This document shows, piece by piece, positions 49,830-59,294 of a stretch of 64,000 nucleotides of DNA. Positions within the stretch are counted from its first letter, which is position 1, and every line of letters starts with the position of its first letter. The notes beneath the pieces are model-generated. The model was not told where the DNA came from, did no database searches, and worked only from the letters and a program-made list of their open reading frames with translations. A program made the position numbers and the translations under genes. Origin of the DNA: Roseivirga sp. 4D4 (GTDB taxonomy: Bacteria; Bacteroidota; Bacteroidia; Cytophagales; Cyclobacteriaceae). The stretch covers positions 2,649,001 through 2,713,000 of the forward strand of contig NZ_MDGP01000001.1 in assembly GCF_001747095.1 (NCBI RefSeq). The letters are read 5' to 3'.

Positions 49830-50293
49830 TCGGATTCCTCAATTCTTACCCCAATAGAATAAGTCCCCTCCAAATCGGTCTTTCGCATATACTGCGCAAT
49901 CCTCAAATTATAGCGCCCAGTACTAGGGAAATTGTATCCAGACAAAATGGTCTCGCTATGCTGAAAAACACTATTACCCTTACCAAATGGCTTTCCTGTG
50001 GTTTCATCGAACAACTGGAAATTCACAAGGTCTGAAGCCAATACGTTACCTACACTATCCTCCAGATAATAGGTCATATAACAGTTCCTAAAAGGGAAAT
50101 CCAGACTATTTCTAATCTTGAGAAGAATGTCATTACCTGATGGCTCATCAATTTGAAATTCGAAGCTTGGGATGGTATCCATATGCCATTGCTGACCTTC
50201 AAAATCATAGTCAGATTCATAGACCCTTCTACTGTCACAGCTAACAATCATTAAGGCCAAAAGCCCAATTAAGGATAAGGAATACTTATTCAT
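49820..50293 (-). CDS. gldH: gliding motility lipoprotein GldH
   Basis: GldH, a lipoprotein required for gliding and type IX-linked motility in Bacteroidota, 157 residues. Signal with lipobox LMIVSC (Cys ~19), then RVYESDYDFEGQQWHMDTIPSFEF, RNCYMTYYLEDS and the end NLRIAQYMRKTDLEGTYSIGVRIE, all GldH signatures. The true ATG is at 50293; the longer frame to 50560 lies within ricT. It overlaps the ricT stop by eight bases, the usual ricT-gldH order. Whether the organism glides cannot be told from this gene alone. Confidence 0.9.
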   Translation of the reverse strand: MNKYSLSLIGLLALMIVSCDSRRVYESDYDFEGQQWHMDTIPSFEFQIDEPSGNDILLKIRNSLDFPFRNCYMTYYLEDSVGNVLASDLVNFQLFDETTGKPFGKGNSVFQHSETILSGYNFPSTGRYNLRIAQYMRKTDLEGTYSIGVRIEESDQD

Positions 50294-51560
50294 TGTTGCT
50301 CGACTTTTTATTTCTAAAACGTCTTTTCTTCTTTCTGTTGGCCTGTCCCTTGTTAGGCCCTCCTTCTTGTGGCTTCTGTTCACTGGACGACTTGGCCTGA
50401 GGCTGTTGTCCTGAGTTGGCCTGGGGGTTATTAGGTTTCTTTTTTCGGTTTCTATTCTTATTGTTTCGTCTCTTCTTACCTCCAGCGTTCTTCTTTCTGA
50501 ACTTTTCGTCCATTTGCTCAAGGTCTCTATTGATCCGATTATCAGCAATCGTGACCTCAATGGTATCTAGCGTCAAGCTTTCAGGAAACTCTCCGGCCTT
50601 GTTCATCTCCATGATTTCCTTCACACGTTCTGTGGAAATCGGATGCCAGTTATTGTCCTTATCAAAACTGAACCACATCAGCTTTCTAAAGATATCCGTC
50701 TTCTGAAGACGCGCATCTCCATTTTTTGTCTTCAGAAACTTGACTTCAGGAATATCCTGAAGCGCATCCATGTAAGTCTCTAATTCATAGTTCAGGCAAC
50801 ACTTTAATCGACCGCATTGGCCTGACAACTTACTAGGATTAAGACTCAGGTTTTGATAACGCGCTGCAGAGGTAGATACGCTCTTGAAATCAGTCAACCA
50901 GGTGGAACAGCAAAGTTCTCTTCCGCAGGAGCCAATACCACCTAAACGACTCGCCTCTTGACGAAGGCTGATTTGTCGCATCTCAACCCGAATTCGGAAT
51001 TCGCCAGCTAATACCTTGATCAGCTCACGAAAATCGACACGTTCATCAGCTGAATAGTAAAAAGTAGCTTTGGTATTGTCTGCCTGAAACTCTATATCTG
51101 TGAGTTTCATAGCGAGCTTTTGTTCCAGGATGATGTTTCTGGTTCGATAGAGTGCAGGGTTCTCACGTTTTCTTACCTCTTCGAATTTCTCAAGGTCGTT
51201 GAGCGTAGCCTTTCTGTAGATCTTGCGGATATCGTCATTATCGGCAATGCTCTTTTTCTTCATTTGGAGACGAACAAGTTCTCCTTGCATCGATACATAT
51301 CCTATGTGATGCCCGCCCTGAACATCTACCACTACAGCTTCACCGGTTACCAGATCAAGATTGGATACATTTCGATAAAAGTCCTTTCGCCCATTCTTGA
51401 AACGAACTTCTACCACATCGAATTTCTCCTGGACAGGGATGTCCATATTCGAAAGCCAATCAAATACATTGAGTTTATTGCAACCACCGGTAGAACAACC
51501 ACCATTATTGTTGCAACCCGCTGTCTTTCCTTCAACGCTTACGCCACAGCTACAGCTCAT
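50286..51560 (-). CDS. ricT: RicT/PSP1-domain protein
   Basis: A 424-residue PSP1-domain protein related to YaaT/RicT of Bacillus, where the Ric complex binds Fe-S clusters and aids RNA processing. The first 30 residues are Cys-rich (MSCSCGVSVEGKTAGC ...). The PSP1 core (~45-270) contains GIGSCGRELCCSTWLTDF and CGRLKCCLNYEL. The tail from ~345 is very Lys/Arg/Asn/Gln-rich and probably disordered and RNA- or membrane-contacting. It is coupled to gldH. Confidence 0.85.
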   Translation of the reverse strand: MSCSCGVSVEGKTAGCNNNGGCSTGGCNKLNVFDWLSNMDIPVQEKFDVVEVRFKNGRKDFYRNVSNLDLVTGEAVVVDVQGGHHIGYVSMQGELVRLQMKKKSIADNDDIRKIYRKATLNDLEKFEEVRKRENPALYRTRNIILEQKLAMKLTDIEFQADNTKATFYYSADERVDFRELIKVLAGEFRIRVEMRQISLRQEASRLGGIGSCGRELCCSTWLTDFKSVSTSAARYQNLSLNPSKLSGQCGRLKCCLNYELETYMDALQDIPEVKFLKTKNGDARLQKTDIFRKLMWFSFDKDNNWHPISTERVKEIMEMNKAGEFPESLTLDTIEVTIADNRINRDLEQMDEKFRKKNAGGKKRRNNKNRNRKKKPNNPQANSGQQPQAKSSSEQKPQEGGPNKGQANRKKKRRFRNKKSSNNE

Positions 51561-51595
51561 AGGTATATATAACGCCCATTAGGGCTTTGAGTCTA

Positions 51596-52885
51596 CTAAT
51601 CTATCAATCGCAAAATATCCTGACCAATATCCCTTCTGTGATATACGTCTTGCCAGGAAATCTTTGCTATGCCATTATAAGAATTTTCAAGGGCTTTTGC
51701 TACCGAATCACCTCTACCGGTAATCGCAAGCACACGCCCACCATTGGTTACCACTTGCCCATTATCAGCCAATTTGGTACCTGCATGAAATACTGTCGCC
51801 TCTGAAACTCCTTCTATTCCGCTAATCTGATGGCCCTTTTCATAGGCCTCAGGATATCCTCCTGCCACCATTACTACAGTAGTCGCAGCTTCCGGGTCTA
51901 CTTCAAAATCCGTTTCACTCAGCGTACCCTTGGCTGTTGCCTGTAATAAATCAACCAAATCCGATTTGATTCGAGGCAATACCACCTGAGTTTCAGGGTC
52001 TCCCATACGTACATTGTACTCAATCACGTAAGGGTCGCCAGCCACATTCATCAGGCCTATAAAAATGAAGCCTTTATAGTCAATACCATCTGCCTTGAGT
52101 CCATTCACAGTAGGTTTTACAACTCGCTCTTCTACTTTGCTCAGAAAGTCACCCTTTGCAAAAACTACAGGAGAAACAGCTCCCATTCCACCAGTATTCA
52201 GTCCCTTGTCTTGTTCACCAATACGTTTATAGTCCTTCGCTTCTGGAAGAATCTTATAGTTCTCACCATCTGTCAAAACAAAAACAGAAAGCTCGATACC
52301 CTCTAAAAACTGTTCGATCACTACACGACTCGAGGCCTCTCCAAACTTGGCATCGACCAACATCTCCTTGAGGGTTTCGCGAGCGTGCTCATGTGTTTCA
52401 GCAATGATCACACCTTTTCCGGCCGCCAAGCCATCAGCCTTTAGGACCACTGGAGTTGGGTGACTTGAAACATAGTTCAAGCCTTCCTCTAAGGTTTCTT
52501 TGGTGAAGGTCATCGATCGGGCAGTAGGAACGTTATGTCTGTCCATAAACTTCTTAGAGAAGTCTTTACTTCCCTCAAGTTCTGCCCCAGCTTTTGAGGG
52601 TCCTACGAGGCCAACTTTCGCTAACTCCTCATCAGCTTTGAAATAATCGCTTATGCCGTTTACCAAAGGGTCCTCAGGTCCAACAACAACAAGGTCTACT
52701 CCATTTTCCTTTACAAAGGAGCCAATGGCATCAAAGTCATTGACGCCAATATTTACGTTTTCTCCGATCGCAGCGGTACCTGCATTCCCGGGAGCTATAT
52801 ATAATTTATCACACTGTGGGCTCTGAGCGATCTTCCAACCGAAAGCATGCTCCCTACCTCCACTTCCTAAAATCAGGATGTTCAT
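51596..52885 (-). CDS. purD: phosphoribosylamine-glycine ligase
   Basis: GAR synthetase, second step of de novo purine synthesis, an ATP-grasp enzyme of 429 residues. LGSGGREHAFGWKI at the start, PEDPLVNGISDYF, KADGLAAGKGVIIAET (ATP-grasp loop), NTGGMGAVSP, and VIEYNVRMGDPETQVVLPR are all present. It stands alone rather than in a pur operon, with recQ upstream on the same strand (31-base gap). Confidence 0.96.
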   Translation of the reverse strand: MNILILGSGGREHAFGWKIAQSPQCDKLYIAPGNAGTAAIGENVNIGVNDFDAIGSFVKENGVDLVVVGPEDPLVNGISDYFKADEELAKVGLVGPSKAGAELEGSKDFSKKFMDRHNVPTARSMTFTKETLEEGLNYVSSHPTPVVLKADGLAAGKGVIIAETHEHARETLKEMLVDAKFGEASSRVVIEQFLEGIELSVFVLTDGENYKILPEAKDYKRIGEQDKGLNTGGMGAVSPVVFAKGDFLSKVEERVVKPTVNGLKADGIDYKGFIFIGLMNVAGDPYVIEYNVRMGDPETQVVLPRIKSDLVDLLQATAKGTLSETDFEVDPEAATTVVMVAGGYPEAYEKGHQISGIEGVSEATVFHAGTKLADNGQVVTNGGRVLAITGRGDSVAKALENSYNGIAKISWQDVYHRRDIGQDILRLID

Positions 52886-52915
52886 GAAGTCAAAAATTTT
52901 AAGGGATAAAGGTAA

Positions 52916-55120
52916 TTAATTTGCGTATTCAGAGATGAATTTAATCCGCATCAATCGCATATCTTCTTCAGCGATATCCTCATCTTCGAATTCATCCAAA
53001 GCTTCATCGATATCGTCAGAATCGGCATTGAGAAAATAGTCCATGATGTCTTCCTGCCTTTCTTCGTCCAAAACATGCTCCAGATAATAGTCGATGTTCA
53101 GTTTGGTACCGGCAAAACAGATAATCTCCATCTCATCAATCAGCTCACTCAAGGACCAGTTTTGACCTTCGGCCACTTCTTCCAGGTCGATTTTACGGTC
53201 AATCTGTTGAATGATATAGATTTTGTTCTTTGACTTTGACCCTGCAGTTTTGATCACAACCACATCTTCAATACCGATATCATTGTCATCTACATATTGC
53301 TTGATCAGATCTAAAAAGCTCTGCCCAAACTTCTGCACCTTACCCATGCCAATACCATTGACATTCGCCAACGCCTCTGCGGTGGTCGGATAGGTAGTTG
53401 CCATTTCTTGAAGCGATGGATCTTGAACAATCACATAAGGGGGCAAATCTCGATCTCTCGCAATTCGCTTTCTCTCGATCTTCAGTAATTCGAATAACTC
53501 TTTATCATAAGAATCCCCAATGTGGATTGGAGATGAACCTTGCGATTCATTGTTCTCATCCTCTTTTTTATCGACATCACTAAAGTCTAAATCTTTGATA
53601 ATATCAACGCTGTAAGGCTTATCAATAAAATCCTCACCTTTTTTTGTCAGTTTGAGTACACCGATATTTTCAATATCCTTTTGAAGAAATTCATTCAACA
53701 GTGTTTGACGAACCAGAGATTTCCAGTAATGCTCGTCTTGGTCCTTACCAGCTCCATAGACTTCGAGTTGGTCGTGTCCATAGCTTTTCACGTATTGGTT
53801 TTGTGAACCTCTAATCACGCTTACCAAGTGGGTAGTGCCAAACCTTTCTTCGGTCTGCTTTACAGTCTTTATGACCGTAACAATTTCATTTTTGCCATCG
53901 AAACTCTCTCTCTCGTAGCGGCAGTTGTCACATAGCCCTGATTCCCGACAAGCTGTATCATCATATTCTTCTCCGAAATAATGTAGCAGTTGCTTTCTCC
54001 GGCACACTGCGGACTCAGCATATGAAGACATTTCATCAAGGAGCACCTTGGCATTTTCCCTTTCAGTAACGGGTTTATCCTTATTGAACTTCTCCAGTTT
54101 GAGAATGTCCTCGTATTTGTAGAACATGATGCACTGGCCTTCCAGACCGTCCCGACCTGCACGTCCCGTTTCCTGATAGTATCCTTCCAGTGACTTTGGC
54201 ACATCATAGTGAATCACGAAGCGTACATCCGGCTTATCGATCCCCATACCGAAGGCGATGGTTGCGACAATCACATCAACCTCTTCGTTCAGGAAGTCGT
54301 CTTGGTTCTTCATCCGAACGGAAGGCTCAAAGCCTGCATGGTAAGGGGCCGCCTTAATTCCGTTGACTTGAAGAAAACCAGCGATCTCTTCAACCTTTTT
54401 CCTACTCAGGCAATAGATAATACCCGATTTTCCACTGTTCTCTCGAATGAATTTTACCAGCTGTTTCTTAACGTTCTTTTTAGGCCTTACCTCATAATAG
54501 AGGTTCTCTCTGTTAAAGGAAGATTTGAATAGATCAGCATCTTCCATATTCAAATTGCGCTGAATATCTAGCTGGACCTTAGGTGTGGCAGTTGCGGTTA
54601 AAGCAATGATCGGTATTTCACCTACCTGAGCGATAATTGACTTAATCCGTCTATACTCAGGGCGAAAGTCATGTCCCCATTCTGAAATACAATGGGCTTC
54701 ATCGATCGCGGCAAAAGAGATGTCTGCTTGTTTTAAGAACTCCACATTCTCCTCCTTGGTCAAGGACTCGGGAGCCACATAGAGGAGCTTTACTTCACCT
54801 TCAAGTGTTGCCTTTTTGATTTTGTTGATTTCCGACTTTGAAAGGGTTGAATTCAAGAACCTGGCATTAATCCCGAAGGCATTTAACTGATCTACCTGAT
54901 TCTTCATCAAAGCAATAAGAGGTGAAATAACAATCGCTGTCCCAGGCTGGATTATGGCAGGCATTTGATAGCACATGGACTTGCCTGCTCCTGTGGGCAT
55001 AATGACAAAAGTGTTTTTGCCTTCTAGTATATTCTGGATTATTTTCTCTTGATTGCCTCTGAATTTATCGTAACCGAAGACTTTCTTGAGGGTTCCTCGG
55101 ATTTCTTCTACACTTGTCAT
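52916..55120 (-). CDS. recQ: ATP-dependent DNA helicase RecQ
   Basis: 3'-5' DNA helicase of 734 residues for recombination and fork repair. Walker A MPTGAGKSMCYQMPA, DEAHCISEWGHDFRPEY, motif VI QETGRAGRDG, and the RecQ zinc cysteines (CRRKQLLHYFGE ... CRESGLCDNC) are clear. An RQC winged helix (~410-510) and an HRDC domain (~540-610) follow, then a further acidic helical tail rich in Asp/Glu (~680-720) that is typical of Bacteroidota RecQ. The gene is coupled to purD. Confidence 0.94.
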   Translation of the reverse strand: MTSVEEIRGTLKKVFGYDKFRGNQEKIIQNILEGKNTFVIMPTGAGKSMCYQMPAIIQPGTAIVISPLIALMKNQVDQLNAFGINARFLNSTLSKSEINKIKKATLEGEVKLLYVAPESLTKEENVEFLKQADISFAAIDEAHCISEWGHDFRPEYRRIKSIIAQVGEIPIIALTATATPKVQLDIQRNLNMEDADLFKSSFNRENLYYEVRPKKNVKKQLVKFIRENSGKSGIIYCLSRKKVEEIAGFLQVNGIKAAPYHAGFEPSVRMKNQDDFLNEEVDVIVATIAFGMGIDKPDVRFVIHYDVPKSLEGYYQETGRAGRDGLEGQCIMFYKYEDILKLEKFNKDKPVTERENAKVLLDEMSSYAESAVCRRKQLLHYFGEEYDDTACRESGLCDNCRYERESFDGKNEIVTVIKTVKQTEERFGTTHLVSVIRGSQNQYVKSYGHDQLEVYGAGKDQDEHYWKSLVRQTLLNEFLQKDIENIGVLKLTKKGEDFIDKPYSVDIIKDLDFSDVDKKEDENNESQGSSPIHIGDSYDKELFELLKIERKRIARDRDLPPYVIVQDPSLQEMATTYPTTAEALANVNGIGMGKVQKFGQSFLDLIKQYVDDNDIGIEDVVVIKTAGSKSKNKIYIIQQIDRKIDLEEVAEGQNWSLSELIDEMEIICFAGTKLNIDYYLEHVLDEERQEDIMDYFLNADSDDIDEALDEFEDEDIAEEDMRLMRIKFISEYAN

Positions 55121-55159
55121 ATTAATTTGGCCAACCTAAAAAGGATAAAGTCCAATGCT

Positions 55160-55167
55160 TATCTTTG
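55160..55167 (+). promoter_or_regulatory. -7 element of kdsD-manC promoter
   Basis: TATCTTTG, an exact TAnnTTTG match, 16 bases upstream of the GTG start of kdsD. No good -33 is visible at the usual distance. The very short leader agrees with direct translation from near the transcript start. Confidence 0.45.
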
Positions 55168-55183
55168 CTCGGACTTTTAAAAA

Positions 55184-56161
55184 GTGACTGAATTGAAGTT
55201 ACAGAAAAATATTCAAACAATAGCCAAGGAAACGCTCCTCAAGGAAGCAGAGGCAATTAAGAATGTAATTCAGTATATCGATGATGATTTTGAGCAAGCC
55301 GTACTCGAAATACTGAATATGAAAGGCCGTTTGGTGGTGACAGGAATCGGTAAGAGTGCAATCATTGCCAATAAAATAGTGGCTACTTTAAATTCAACAG
55401 GCACTCCTTCTATATTCATGCATGCCGCAGATGCAATTCATGGCGACTTGGGTATCATCCAGCCAGACGATATAGTCATGTGTATTTCAAAAAGTGGGAA
55501 TACTGAGGAGATCAAGTTGCTTATTCCACTTTTAAAACAGACAGGGGCCAAAACGATCGGCCTGGTCAGTAACGAAGACTGTTTTGTAGCAAAACATGTA
55601 GATCATGTATTAAAGGCTATCGTAAGCGAAGAAGCTGACCCCAATAACCTCGCCCCTACGACAAGTACCACTGTTCATATGGCTATGGGTGATGCACTGG
55701 CTGTTAGTTTGTTAGAAGCAAGAGGCTTTACAGCCCAAGACTTTGCCAAGTTTCATCCCGGAGGAGCTCTGGGCAAGAGGCTTTATCTGAAAGTAGATGA
55801 TATCTACCCTAAGAACGAATTACCGATCGTGCACCAAACTGATTTGGTAAAAGAGAGCATTTTGACCATTTCAAAGAAACGTCTCGGTGCGGCTGCCGTT
55901 ATAAATGACAGTGAGGAATTGGTCGGGATATTTACCGATGGAGATTTGAGGAGAATGCTAGAGAAGTATGACGATTTTTCTACTTTGGAAATAGGTCAGG
56001 TAATGACCCATACTCCGAAAACCATTGAAAAAGGAGAATACGCCATTAGGGCTTTGAATGAAATGCGCGAGCATGACATCAATCAATTAATCATTATTGA
56101 CAACCAGAAGGTTGTAGGTTTCTTACACATAAGCGATTTAATCAACGAAGGAATTATTTAG
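55184..56161 (+). CDS. kdsD: arabinose-5-phosphate isomerase (KdsD/KpsF)
   Basis: Interconverts ribulose-5-phosphate and arabinose-5-phosphate, the first step to Kdo for LPS. A SIS domain (~40-190: VVTGIGKSAIIANKIVATLNS, SKSGNTEEIKLLIP, FHPGGALGKRLYL) is followed by two CBS domains (~205-325). The 325-residue length is normal. The start is GTG at 55184. It is followed one base later by manC, so the pair supplies activated sugars for cell-surface glycans. Confidence 0.93.
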   Translation: MTELKLQKNIQTIAKETLLKEAEAIKNVIQYIDDDFEQAVLEILNMKGRLVVTGIGKSAIIANKIVATLNSTGTPSIFMHAADAIHGDLGIIQPDDIVMCISKSGNTEEIKLLIPLLKQTGAKTIGLVSNEDCFVAKHVDHVLKAIVSEEADPNNLAPTTSTTVHMAMGDALAVSLLEARGFTAQDFAKFHPGGALGKRLYLKVDDIYPKNELPIVHQTDLVKESILTISKKRLGAAAVINDSEELVGIFTDGDLRRMLEKYDDFSTLEIGQVMTHTPKTIEKGEYAIRALNEMREHDINQLIIIDNQKVVGFLHISDLINEGII

Positions 56162-56162
56162 T

Positions 56163-57233
56163 ATGCCAAATAATTATGTAGTCATCATGGCCGGTGGAAT
56201 CGGCAGTAGGTTTTGGCCCTATAGCCGCGCTGAAAAGCCTAAGCAGTTCCTTGATGTTTTGGGCACCGGAAGGTCTTTAATACAAATGACCTATGACCGT
56301 TTCTTGAACATCTCCTCAAGTGATAGGATTTACGTTGTTACCAACACTCGGTATAAAGACTTGGTAAAGGAACAATTGCCAGATTTGAGTGACGACCAAA
56401 TCCTACTGGAACCCATCGGACGCAATACATCTGCAGCTGTAGCATATCCGGCCTTTAAGATTAAGCAGCGAGATCCCGAAGGTGTAATGATTGTAGCACC
56501 ATCCGATCATGTCGTTTTCAAGGAGAAGGTTTTTCAAGATAACATTAATACGGCCGTTAAGGCTGCCAAAGGATCAGAAAAACTGATCACTTTAGGTATT
56601 GTCCCTTCTCGCCCAGAGACAGGCTATGGCTACATTCAGTACCACTCCAGTCCACTAAAAAAGGTGAAAAAAGTGAAAACCTTCACCGAAAAGCCTGAAT
56701 TAGAACTCGCTAAGAAGTTTGTAGACAGTGGTGATTTCGTTTGGAATGCTGGCATCTTTATTTGGTCAATTGACACGATCACTAAGGCTTTCCATGAGTA
56801 CTTAAAGGACATGGCAGTCATATTTGAGGAAGGATCTCAAAAATACTACACTGATCAAGAGCAGGTTTTCATTGATACGGCCTATTCGCAATGCAAGAGC
56901 ATTTCAATTGATTACGGCATTATGGAAAAGGCATCTGATGTCTATATGGTCAAAGGCAAATTTGACTGGTCAGACTTGGGTAGTTGGGATTCATTGCACG
57001 AAATCAAGGAAAAAGATGGTGCCAATAACGTAATTGAAGGGAACGCCATCTTATATGACACAAAGAATTCCTTTGTCAAAGGACCTGATGATACGCTAAT
57101 CGTAGCGCAAGACCTAGATGGCTATCTAATCACCAAATCAGATAATGTGATCTTGATTTGTAAGAAGGATGCGGAGAAAAAATTTCGTGATTTCTTAAAT
57201 GATGCCAAGGGCAAAGGAGAGCAGTTTACTTAG
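56163..57233 (+). CDS. manC: mannose-1-phosphate guanylyltransferase
   Basis: Makes GDP-mannose from mannose-1-phosphate and GTP, 356 residues, the short form without a phosphomannose isomerase domain. MAGGIGSRFWPYSRAEKPKQF is the nucleotide-binding signature, followed by LEPIGRNTSAAVAYPA, VAPSDHVVF, FTEKPELELAKKFV and FDWSDLGSWDSLHEI. It is coupled to kdsD (stop/start within three bases). Its end overlaps rlmB by eight bases on the opposite strand. Confidence 0.94.
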   Translation: MPNNYVVIMAGGIGSRFWPYSRAEKPKQFLDVLGTGRSLIQMTYDRFLNISSSDRIYVVTNTRYKDLVKEQLPDLSDDQILLEPIGRNTSAAVAYPAFKIKQRDPEGVMIVAPSDHVVFKEKVFQDNINTAVKAAKGSEKLITLGIVPSRPETGYGYIQYHSSPLKKVKKVKTFTEKPELELAKKFVDSGDFVWNAGIFIWSIDTITKAFHEYLKDMAVIFEEGSQKYYTDQEQVFIDTAYSQCKSISIDYGIMEKASDVYMVKGKFDWSDLGSWDSLHEIKEKDGANNVIEGNAILYDTKNSFVKGPDDTLIVAQDLDGYLITKSDNVILICKKDAEKKFRDFLNDAKGKGEQFT

Positions 57234-57972
57234 CCCTTTGCCTTACTGCCTCATAAGCGATTATACCTGTTGCCACTGAAACGTTTAGAGATTCGATATT
57301 ACCTGTAATGGGTAATTTCGCATGTCCATCACAAAGTTTTAAGTACTCAGGTGAAATACCATCTTCCTCTGAACCCATCAACAAGACTACAGGTACGGAA
57401 AAATCCTTTTCATATATGGTCTCAGTAGCTTTCTCAGAGCATGCTACTATCTGAATGCCATTCTCTTGTAAGTCCTTAATGGTCAACTTGAGGTTTTCAG
57501 CGCGACAAACGGGTATGTAATTAAGCGCTCCGGCCGAAGTTTTCATTGCATCCGAGCCGATTTGAGCAGTCCCTCTGCTTGGCACAATAATTCCATGGAC
57601 ACCAGCACATTCAGCTGTTCTTGCTATGGCACCGAAGTTTCTCACATCTGTGACCCTATCAAGCATAATGAATAGAGGATTTTCTCCTTTACCATATGCT
57701 TCAGAAATCAAATTGTCGAGTGAAGCAAAACTGACAGAAGACAGATAGGCAATTGCACCCTGGTGATTCTTCCTGGTGATTCGATTAAGCTTCTCAACAG
57801 GCACCCTTTGCACTGGAATTGACAAGTCTCTGCATAGCTTTAAGAGTTCCGAAGACAACTCGTTCCGAACGTCTTTTTGAACAAACAACTTGTCTACTTC
57901 TTTGCCTGATTCAATCGCTTCTATGATAGCACGGGTGCCATAAATGAAGTCTGAAGATGAGTTTGATCGCAT
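57226..57972 (-). CDS. rlmB: 23S rRNA (guanosine-2'-O-)-methyltransferase RlmB-like
   Basis: SPOUT-class TrmH/RlmB methyltransferase, 248 residues, using S-adenosylmethionine to methylate a guanosine ribose in rRNA. An N-terminal substrate-binding domain (FIYGTRAIIEAIESGKEV) is followed by the knot: LDRVTDVRNFGAIARTAECA, LMGSEEDGISPEYLKLCD, and PITGNIESLNVSVATGIIAYE. The next gene upstream, GWxTD, ends one base before its start. The exact target nucleotide is inferred from the family. Confidence 0.9.
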   Translation of the reverse strand: MRSNSSSDFIYGTRAIIEAIESGKEVDKLFVQKDVRNELSSELLKLCRDLSIPVQRVPVEKLNRITRKNHQGAIAYLSSVSFASLDNLISEAYGKGENPLFIMLDRVTDVRNFGAIARTAECAGVHGIIVPSRGTAQIGSDAMKTSAGALNYIPVCRAENLKLTIKDLQENGIQIVACSEKATETIYEKDFSVPVVLLMGSEEDGISPEYLKLCDGHAKLPITGNIESLNVSVATGIIAYEAVRQRAK

Positions 57973-59187
57973 TTATTCTATTATTCTGCCTGACCTCCAC
58001 TGTGTGACGGCCCGCATCCAGTTCTCCCTGTACCGCTTATCTCTGATCAATTTGTATTTAGTAATTCCGTCCTCGACTACTATATCAAAGATATATTTCA
58101 CACGGCCTCCCGTGCTTGATGGATAAACCCAAAGCTCTGTGCTTTCATTTCTAAATACTTGGGCAGGGTTCCCAAATACTTGATAGATCATGCCTCGATC
58201 TGTTTTCCAGCCCGCCTGGTTCTCAGAAAAAAGCCGTGCTGATTTTCTAACTCGTCTGTAATAATACTTAATGAAATCTTTGCCGATTTGCTCGTTGGAA
58301 GAAATAGTATTGCTCACAAAGGCTTCGAATGCCTCGCGATCATCAGTGGCTGCCTGCATATCCTTAAACTCATCATTAGTACTGACATAAATCAAAGGAT
58401 CGATCAAATCTCGATAGTTATCAAAATATGGATGAACCTCGTCTGTAACAATGATACCTAATTCCTTTTCTGGTTGGGAGGACGATCTGATCGTATGAAA
58501 CCCGTTGTTGTAGAATCGAAACTCCTCACCATTGGTAACTCCATAAAGAGTATCTAAAGGAATATCAGAGGCAGTCTGCATATCAGAATCATCGAATGGA
58601 GGCATAGCCACATTCTTATTGCTATTCACACCATTGATTTCAAAGCTGTCTGAGTTATCAAAGACGTTGACTATCCTAATCGGAAAGTCTTTGTTAATGT
58701 ATTTGTCGAAATAAGGTATGTCTTTATTGGCCTGAAAGATTAGATGGGATGCCGGAGTCCAGTCTTTAATTTTCAGAGGTATATCCAAGCTAAATCGCTT
58801 GTCGCGTGCTGCATTATAAAAGTCAATCACAATGAGATTATCATTAGACTCCTTCTCAAATTCGAATGCATAAACATATTGCCTGAAGGCAACGTCCACT
58901 ACATTGGCTGAATCTATGGTGACTGACGAGTTAACTGCTTTTTCATCTATATAGCTTGCTCGCAAATCGTATGAGATGCGATAATCTGAAATCTTAACAT
59001 TCCCGCTGTTTAGGATGAATCTTAAATAGACTTTTACTCGATCCTCAGAGGAAGCCACCTTGTGCTGCACCAGAAATTCATTTTCCTGATTATAGAGATA
59101 GCTAATTTCGGCAGAGCTCATCCTGACCTGAGCCATTAGCCCCATAGCCAAGAATAGCAGAATACATATTGAGCTTAGACGTATCAT
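57973..59187 (-). CDS. GWxTD-domain exported protein
   Basis: A 404-residue exported protein with a signal peptide to ~19 (MGLMAQ). The C-terminal GWxTD domain is clear in GWKTDRGMIYQVFGNPAQV. Long, mostly beta, N-terminal and middle parts (LQSADISYLYNQENEF-like regions) have no other recognised domain. GWxTD proteins are common in Bacteroidota and have no settled function. The gene is adjacent to rlmB and probably cotranscribed with it. Confidence 0.85.
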   Translation of the reverse strand: MIRLSSICILLFLAMGLMAQVRMSSAEISYLYNQENEFLVQHKVASSEDRVKVYLRFILNSGNVKISDYRISYDLRASYIDEKAVNSSVTIDSANVVDVAFRQYVYAFEFEKESNDNLIVIDFYNAARDKRFSLDIPLKIKDWTPASHLIFQANKDIPYFDKYINKDFPIRIVNVFDNSDSFEINGVNSNKNVAMPPFDDSDMQTASDIPLDTLYGVTNGEEFRFYNNGFHTIRSSSQPEKELGIIVTDEVHPYFDNYRDLIDPLIYVSTNDEFKDMQAATDDREAFEAFVSNTISSNEQIGKDFIKYYYRRVRKSARLFSENQAGWKTDRGMIYQVFGNPAQVFRNESTELWVYPSSTGGRVKYIFDIVVEDGITKYKLIRDKRYRENWMRAVTQWRSGRIIE

Positions 59188-59272
59188 GATTAAACGATTA
59201 ACTAAAGGTATATAGAATTTGAATGGAGCAGAACAAATTTGTGTGAATTCATCGATTCTGGGTCAAATAGGT

Positions 59273-59280
59273 TATTTTTG
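59273..59280 (+). promoter_or_regulatory. -7 element before methyltransferase gene
   Basis: TATTTTTG, an exact TAnnTTTG match, 14 bases upstream of the ATG. A TTTG at 59238 is too far upstream (31-base gap) to be its -33 element. Confidence 0.35.
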
Positions 59281-59294
59281 GCCAAAATTCAAGG

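Noticed and set aside
50294..50560. Long N-terminal extension of the gldH frame
   Set aside because: It lies wholly inside ricT in another frame; the lipoprotein signal starts at 50293, which is the usual GldH start.
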